Shown here one piece after another: positions 52,978 through 55,602 of a stretch of DNA of 55,602 nt. Each line of letters starts with the position of its first letter. Position 1 is the first letter of the stretch. The notes below the pieces were generated by a model. The model was not told where the DNA came from and searched no databases. It saw only the letters and a program-made list of their open reading frames with translations. This DNA is from Thermoplasmata archaeon (GTDB taxonomy: Archaea; Thermoplasmatota; DTKX01; JAHFTX01), in the NCBI GenBank assembly GCA_023265395.1, contig JAHFTX010000016.1, positions 1 to 55,602 of the forward strand, given 5' to 3'. The position numbers and the translations under genes are program-made.

Positions 52978-55602
52978 TTAGCTCTGCTGTCGGCGGCGCC
53001 GGGCGATACCGAGCGCCGCCAGCAGCCCGAGCAGGACGACGACCGACTCGAAGCCGGGCATGACGCCCTTGCCTTCGTTGCCGTCGCCCTTCTTGGTGAG
53101 GGTGGGCACCACGGTGACGGTGGTCGTCTGCTCGGTGGTCATCTCCCCGTCGGAGACCCGCACCGTGATGGTGTGGGTCCCGGGGGGGAGCATCAGGCTC
53201 ACCTGGCGACCGTGGTTGGGGGTCTCGACGCCGTCGACGATCCAGACGATCTCCAGGTCGTCGCCGTTGGGATCGGTCGCGATGACCGTCGCCACCCAGG
53301 GCGTTCCCTCGGTGATGGAGGGCGACGGGTCGGCTGGCTTGACCTCGACCTCGGGGGGCGCGTTGGCCTCGGCGATCTCGAAGCCGATGTCGGCCACAGC
53401 GCTCATGCCCATGTGGTCGCGCACCACGATGCGGACGCTCAGCGTGCCCTCGTCGCCCGGTTGGGGCGTCCAGGTCAGGTCGAGCGTCCCGTCGGTCTGC
53501 AGGTGCAGGTCGATGGCGCCGAAGTCGGCGGTGGTGCTCAGGGTCTCGGTGGGGTCGATGCCGAGGTCCTCATCGTGGACCTGCAGCGTCGCGTGCACCT
53601 CGGTACCGACGATCCCGGCGACGGTGACCGGGCCCTCGATGGTGGGGGCGTCGTTGGTGTTGGCCACCTCGACGGTCAGCGGCAGGTCGATGCTGGCGTG
53701 GGAGGCGTCGGTGACCGTGATGGTCACATCGTGGCTCCCGACGTCGGCCTGGGTGGGCGTGAAGCGCACGGTGCCGTCGCTGTGGATGTCGAACAGGTCG
53801 GTGTCATCGCTGAAGGTGAGGGCCTCGTTGGGGTCGATCAGCAGGTCGAGGTCCTGGGCTTCGACCAGGGCGCTGAAGATCCGGTCCTCCTGGGCGTGCC
53901 AGGTCCCCAGCTCGGCGCTGGCCGTCGGGCCGTCGTTGACGTTGGTGACGGCGATGTCGATGGTGCCGGAAGTGGTCTCGTCGCTGGCGTCGGTGACGGC
54001 GACGCTCAGGTGGTGGAGCCCGACCGCCATCGCGTCGGGGGTCCAGCCGAAGAGCCCGCTGATGGGGTCGATGGTCGCTCCGCCGACCGAGGTGCTGAAG
54101 GTCAGGGCCTCTTCTGCATCGAGGTCCGTGTCGACGTCGGTGGCGGACAGCTGCACCTGGAGGAGCTGGTCCTGGGCGACGGTCTGGGCGGGGATGGTCG
54201 CCAGCACCGGGGCGTCGTTGACCGACTCGACGGTGACGCTCAGGGTCGGTGAGTCGACGGCGTAGATGCCGTCCTGGGCCGTCAGGTAGAAGGTGGCGAT
54301 CCCGTGCCAGTTCTCCTGCGGGGTGACCTTGAGGTGTCCGCTGACGAGCGCGACCGCCAGTCCGTCGGTGGGGGTCAGCCCGTTGATGGTGACGGTCAGG
54401 TCGGCGAAGGCCGTGTCAGGGTCGGAGAGGTAGGTGGCCAGGTCGAGCAGGTCGGTGGTGCCACTGTCCTCGTCGACGCTGAGCACCGCCGGGAAGGGGT
54501 TGAAGATCGGCGGCAGCTCGTCGCGGTACTCGATCTCGATCTGGTCGATCGACAGGCGGCCGGGCGTGGCCGTGCTCCAGGCGAGGATGACGGGGGTGGT
54601 CATCGAGGGGACGCCGCTGGCGTCGTCGACGGCCTGCTGCAGCGCCGCGGTGATGTCGACGGTCTGCGGGCTCGAGAGCGCGCCGGCGTGGGTCCAGTCG
54701 AAGGTCCCGTCGTCGCCGACGTCGAGCTTGACGACGCTGGGGAAGCCCGCCGGGCCGCGGTCGAGGCTGAAGGTGACGCCGTCGCTACCGAGCATGAAGG
54801 GGCCATCGGCCGGAGGGGTGCCGTTGCCAGGGTCGATGGGATCGATTGGGTCAATCGGGTCGATGGGCTTGATGGGGTCGACCGGATCGACGGGGTCCGC
54901 GGGGTCTGCGGGATCGACGGGGTCTGCCGGATCCTCGATGATGGGCTTGGCATTATCGACATCGCCAGCGTCGGCATCGGCGGGGGCGGCTGCAGCGTCG
55001 ATCTGGCAGATCTTCCCATTGCAGTTGCCGTTGTCGATGGCATTGTCCTTCGCCGTCACCAGACCATGTCCGAGGTCGGTGTCCTCATCGACGTAGTCGG
55101 CGGGGAAGTCCGTGATCGTTCCCTCGAGGTGCACCAGCTCGTCATTGGGCTGGCCGATGACGCTGTCGAGCTCCTCCCAGGAAGCCGTCTGGAGGTCGTA
55201 GACATAGAGGGTCAGGTCGACGGCGCCGCCTGGGGCGCCGGTGGTGGCGTTGCCATCCCAGCTGAGGGAGACGCCGACCAGCTCGCCGTCAGCGACCGAG
55301 AATTGGAAGTGGTGATAGGCGCCCGTCGAGTCGCCGTGGTTGCTCTCGAAGGTCACGCCGTCGACCGTCGGGAGGTCGGCCAGGGTCTCGAAGGGGCTGT
55401 CTTGGAGGTTGGCGGGGCCGGCGGGGTCGCCGCCGCCGAAGATGCCGTACCAGGCGTCATGGGGGCCGCCGGGGGCGGGGGTGTAGGTGTCGGGCTGCCC
55501 ACCGGGGTTGATCTCGCTGCCGTCGACCTGCAAGGTCGCCGTCAGCACCGTGCTCCCGACGACGGCCTGCTCGACCATCGAGGAGTCCTCGCCGGGGGCA
55601 TA
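52978..55602 (-). CDS. PGF-CTERM surface protein with Asp-Pro repeats and cadherin-like modules (copy 2, 5' end outside window)
   Basis: At least 875 residues; the window edge cuts within the N-terminal region at YAPGEDSSMVEQ, which matches copy 1 near residue 42, so about 40 N-terminal residues and the promoter are missing. The domain order is that of copy 1: N-terminal beta domain, Asp-Pro array, sandwich domain (FSLDRGPAGFPSVVKLDVGD), cadherin/PKD-like repeats (NVNDGPTA, NTNDAPTI) and the C-terminal PGF, hydrophobic helix (SVVVLLGLLAALGI), RRRR. Identity to copy 1 is high throughout. The Asp-Pro array is longer and includes DPI and KPI units not present in copy 1. Presumably processed by an archaeosortase and anchored on the surface. 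It ends with TAA, as copy 1 does. Confidence 0.92.
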   Translation of the reverse strand, partial: YAPGEDSSMVEQAVVGSTVLTATLQVDGSEINPGGQPDTYTPAPGGPHDAWYGIFGGGDPAGPANLQDSPFETLADLPTVDGVTFESNHGDSTGAYHHFQFSVADGELVGVSLSWDGNATTGAPGGAVDLTLYVYDLQTASWEELDSVIGQPNDELVHLEGTITDFPADYVDEDTDLGHGLVTAKDNAIDNGNCNGKICQIDAAAAPADADAGDVDNAKPIIEDPADPVDPADPADPVDPVDPIKPIDPIDPIDPIDPGNGTPPADGPFMLGSDGVTFSLDRGPAGFPSVVKLDVGDDGTFDWTHAGALSSPQTVDITAALQQAVDDASGVPSMTTPVILAWSTATPGRLSIDQIEIEYRDELPPIFNPFPAVLSVDEDSGTTDLLDLATYLSDPDTAFADLTVTINGLTPTDGLAVALVSGHLKVTPQENWHGIATFYLTAQDGIYAVDSPTLSVTVESVNDAPVLATIPAQTVAQDQLLQVQLSATDVDTDLDAEEALTFSTSVGGATIDPISGLFGWTPDAMAVGLHHLSVAVTDASDETTSGTIDIAVTNVNDGPTASAELGTWHAQEDRIFSALVEAQDLDLLIDPNEALTFSDDTDLFDIHSDGTVRFTPTQADVGSHDVTITVTDASHASIDLPLTVEVANTNDAPTIEGPVTVAGIVGTEVHATLQVHDEDLGIDPTETLSTTADFGAIDLHLQTDGTLDLTWTPQPGDEGTLSVRIVVRDHMGMSAVADIGFEIAEANAPPEVEVKPADPSPSITEGTPWVATVIATDPNGDDLEIVWIVDGVETPNHGRQVSLMLPPGTHTITVRVSDGEMTTEQTTTVTVVPTLTKKGDGNEGKGVMPGFESVVVLLGLLAALGIARRRRQQS
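54829..54935 (-). repeat. Asp-Pro coding microrepeat, copy 2 (expanded)
   Basis: Degenerate 9-nt units coding D-P-A/V/I (one K-P-I), about 12 units, against about eight in copy 1 at 34243-34305. Replication slippage is a likely cause of the length difference. Confidence 0.75.

Noticed and set aside
54829..54935. CRISPR-like short repeats
   Set aside because: The 9-nt units are in frame and encode Asp-Pro repeats; there are no spacers.

Overview
This window is very G+C-rich and reads as archaeal, most likely euryarchaeal/Thermoplasmatota-like. The support is a class I lysyl-tRNA synthetase, an archaeal NAC alpha homologue with a C-terminal UBA domain, a PGF-CTERM surface-protein signal, a KaiC-like ATPase, a tRNA-Gln(CUG) without an encoded CCA, and many A/T-rich TATA-like boxes about 25-35 nt before the start codon, which implies many leaderless mRNAs. 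No 16S rRNA or other taxonomic marker is present, so the lineage is an inference. Genes are densely packed on both strands. The long antisense reading frames are shadows of G+C-rich coding sequence and were left out.

Layout. 1-290: start of a secreted Ca-binding-repeat protein. 360-7857 (minus): a likely operon of a CARDB-repeat surface protein, an RNase R/II-type (RNB) exoribonuclease, an orphan Hsp70-like substrate-binding domain and a coiled-coil ORF that continues in the same frame after a TAG stop. 7904-10763: GT4 glycosyltransferase and a divergent KaiC-like ATPase. 10768-15408: a giant integrin-alpha-like membrane protein with seven FG-GAP repeats, Ig/cadherin-like modules, one TM and a cytoplasmic coiled coil. 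15466-17374: an operon of two unrecognised genes plus NAC. 17427-24707: a TM/zinc-ribbon protein and two divergent surface proteins that share a repeat module. 24710-27000: a CBS-ParB-like protein facing a B12-binding methylmalonyl-CoA mutase subunit and MeaB. 27036-31654: a TPR protein and another beta-propeller surface protein. 31702-35088: MsrA and a PGF-CTERM protein. 35269-35898: methyltransferase. 35895-42839 (minus): a GT-B-like surface-sugar protein followed by a nonulosonic (legionaminic/sialic-type) acid pathway (NeuB/LegI, acyltransferase, LegC, LegB-like, NeuC/LegG). 42930-43735: small unknown gene and tRNA-Gln. 43791-47801: a large membrane-anchored GH10-like glycoside hydrolase. 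47950-51386: LysRS and the propionyl-CoA carboxylase beta subunit, divergent. 51417-52850: CARDB-like surface protein. 52978-55602: a second, cut-off copy of the PGF-CTERM protein.

How it fits together. Much of the coding capacity goes to very large exported or anchored beta-rich proteins (FG-GAP propellers, CARDB, PKD/cadherin-like repeats, PGF-CTERM) and to the sugars that may decorate them, which suggests a cell with an elaborate protein/glycan surface. The metabolic genes (PccB, mutase B12 subunit, MeaB) are consistent with propionyl-CoA to succinyl-CoA conversion; biotin carboxylase, epimerase and the large mutase subunit are not in the window. No CRISPR array, insertion sequence, rRNA or obvious phage element was seen.

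The most unusual feature is the stand-alone Hsp70 substrate-binding domain without an ATPase domain, located behind an exoribonuclease and separated by one TAG from an in-frame helical, lid-like extension.
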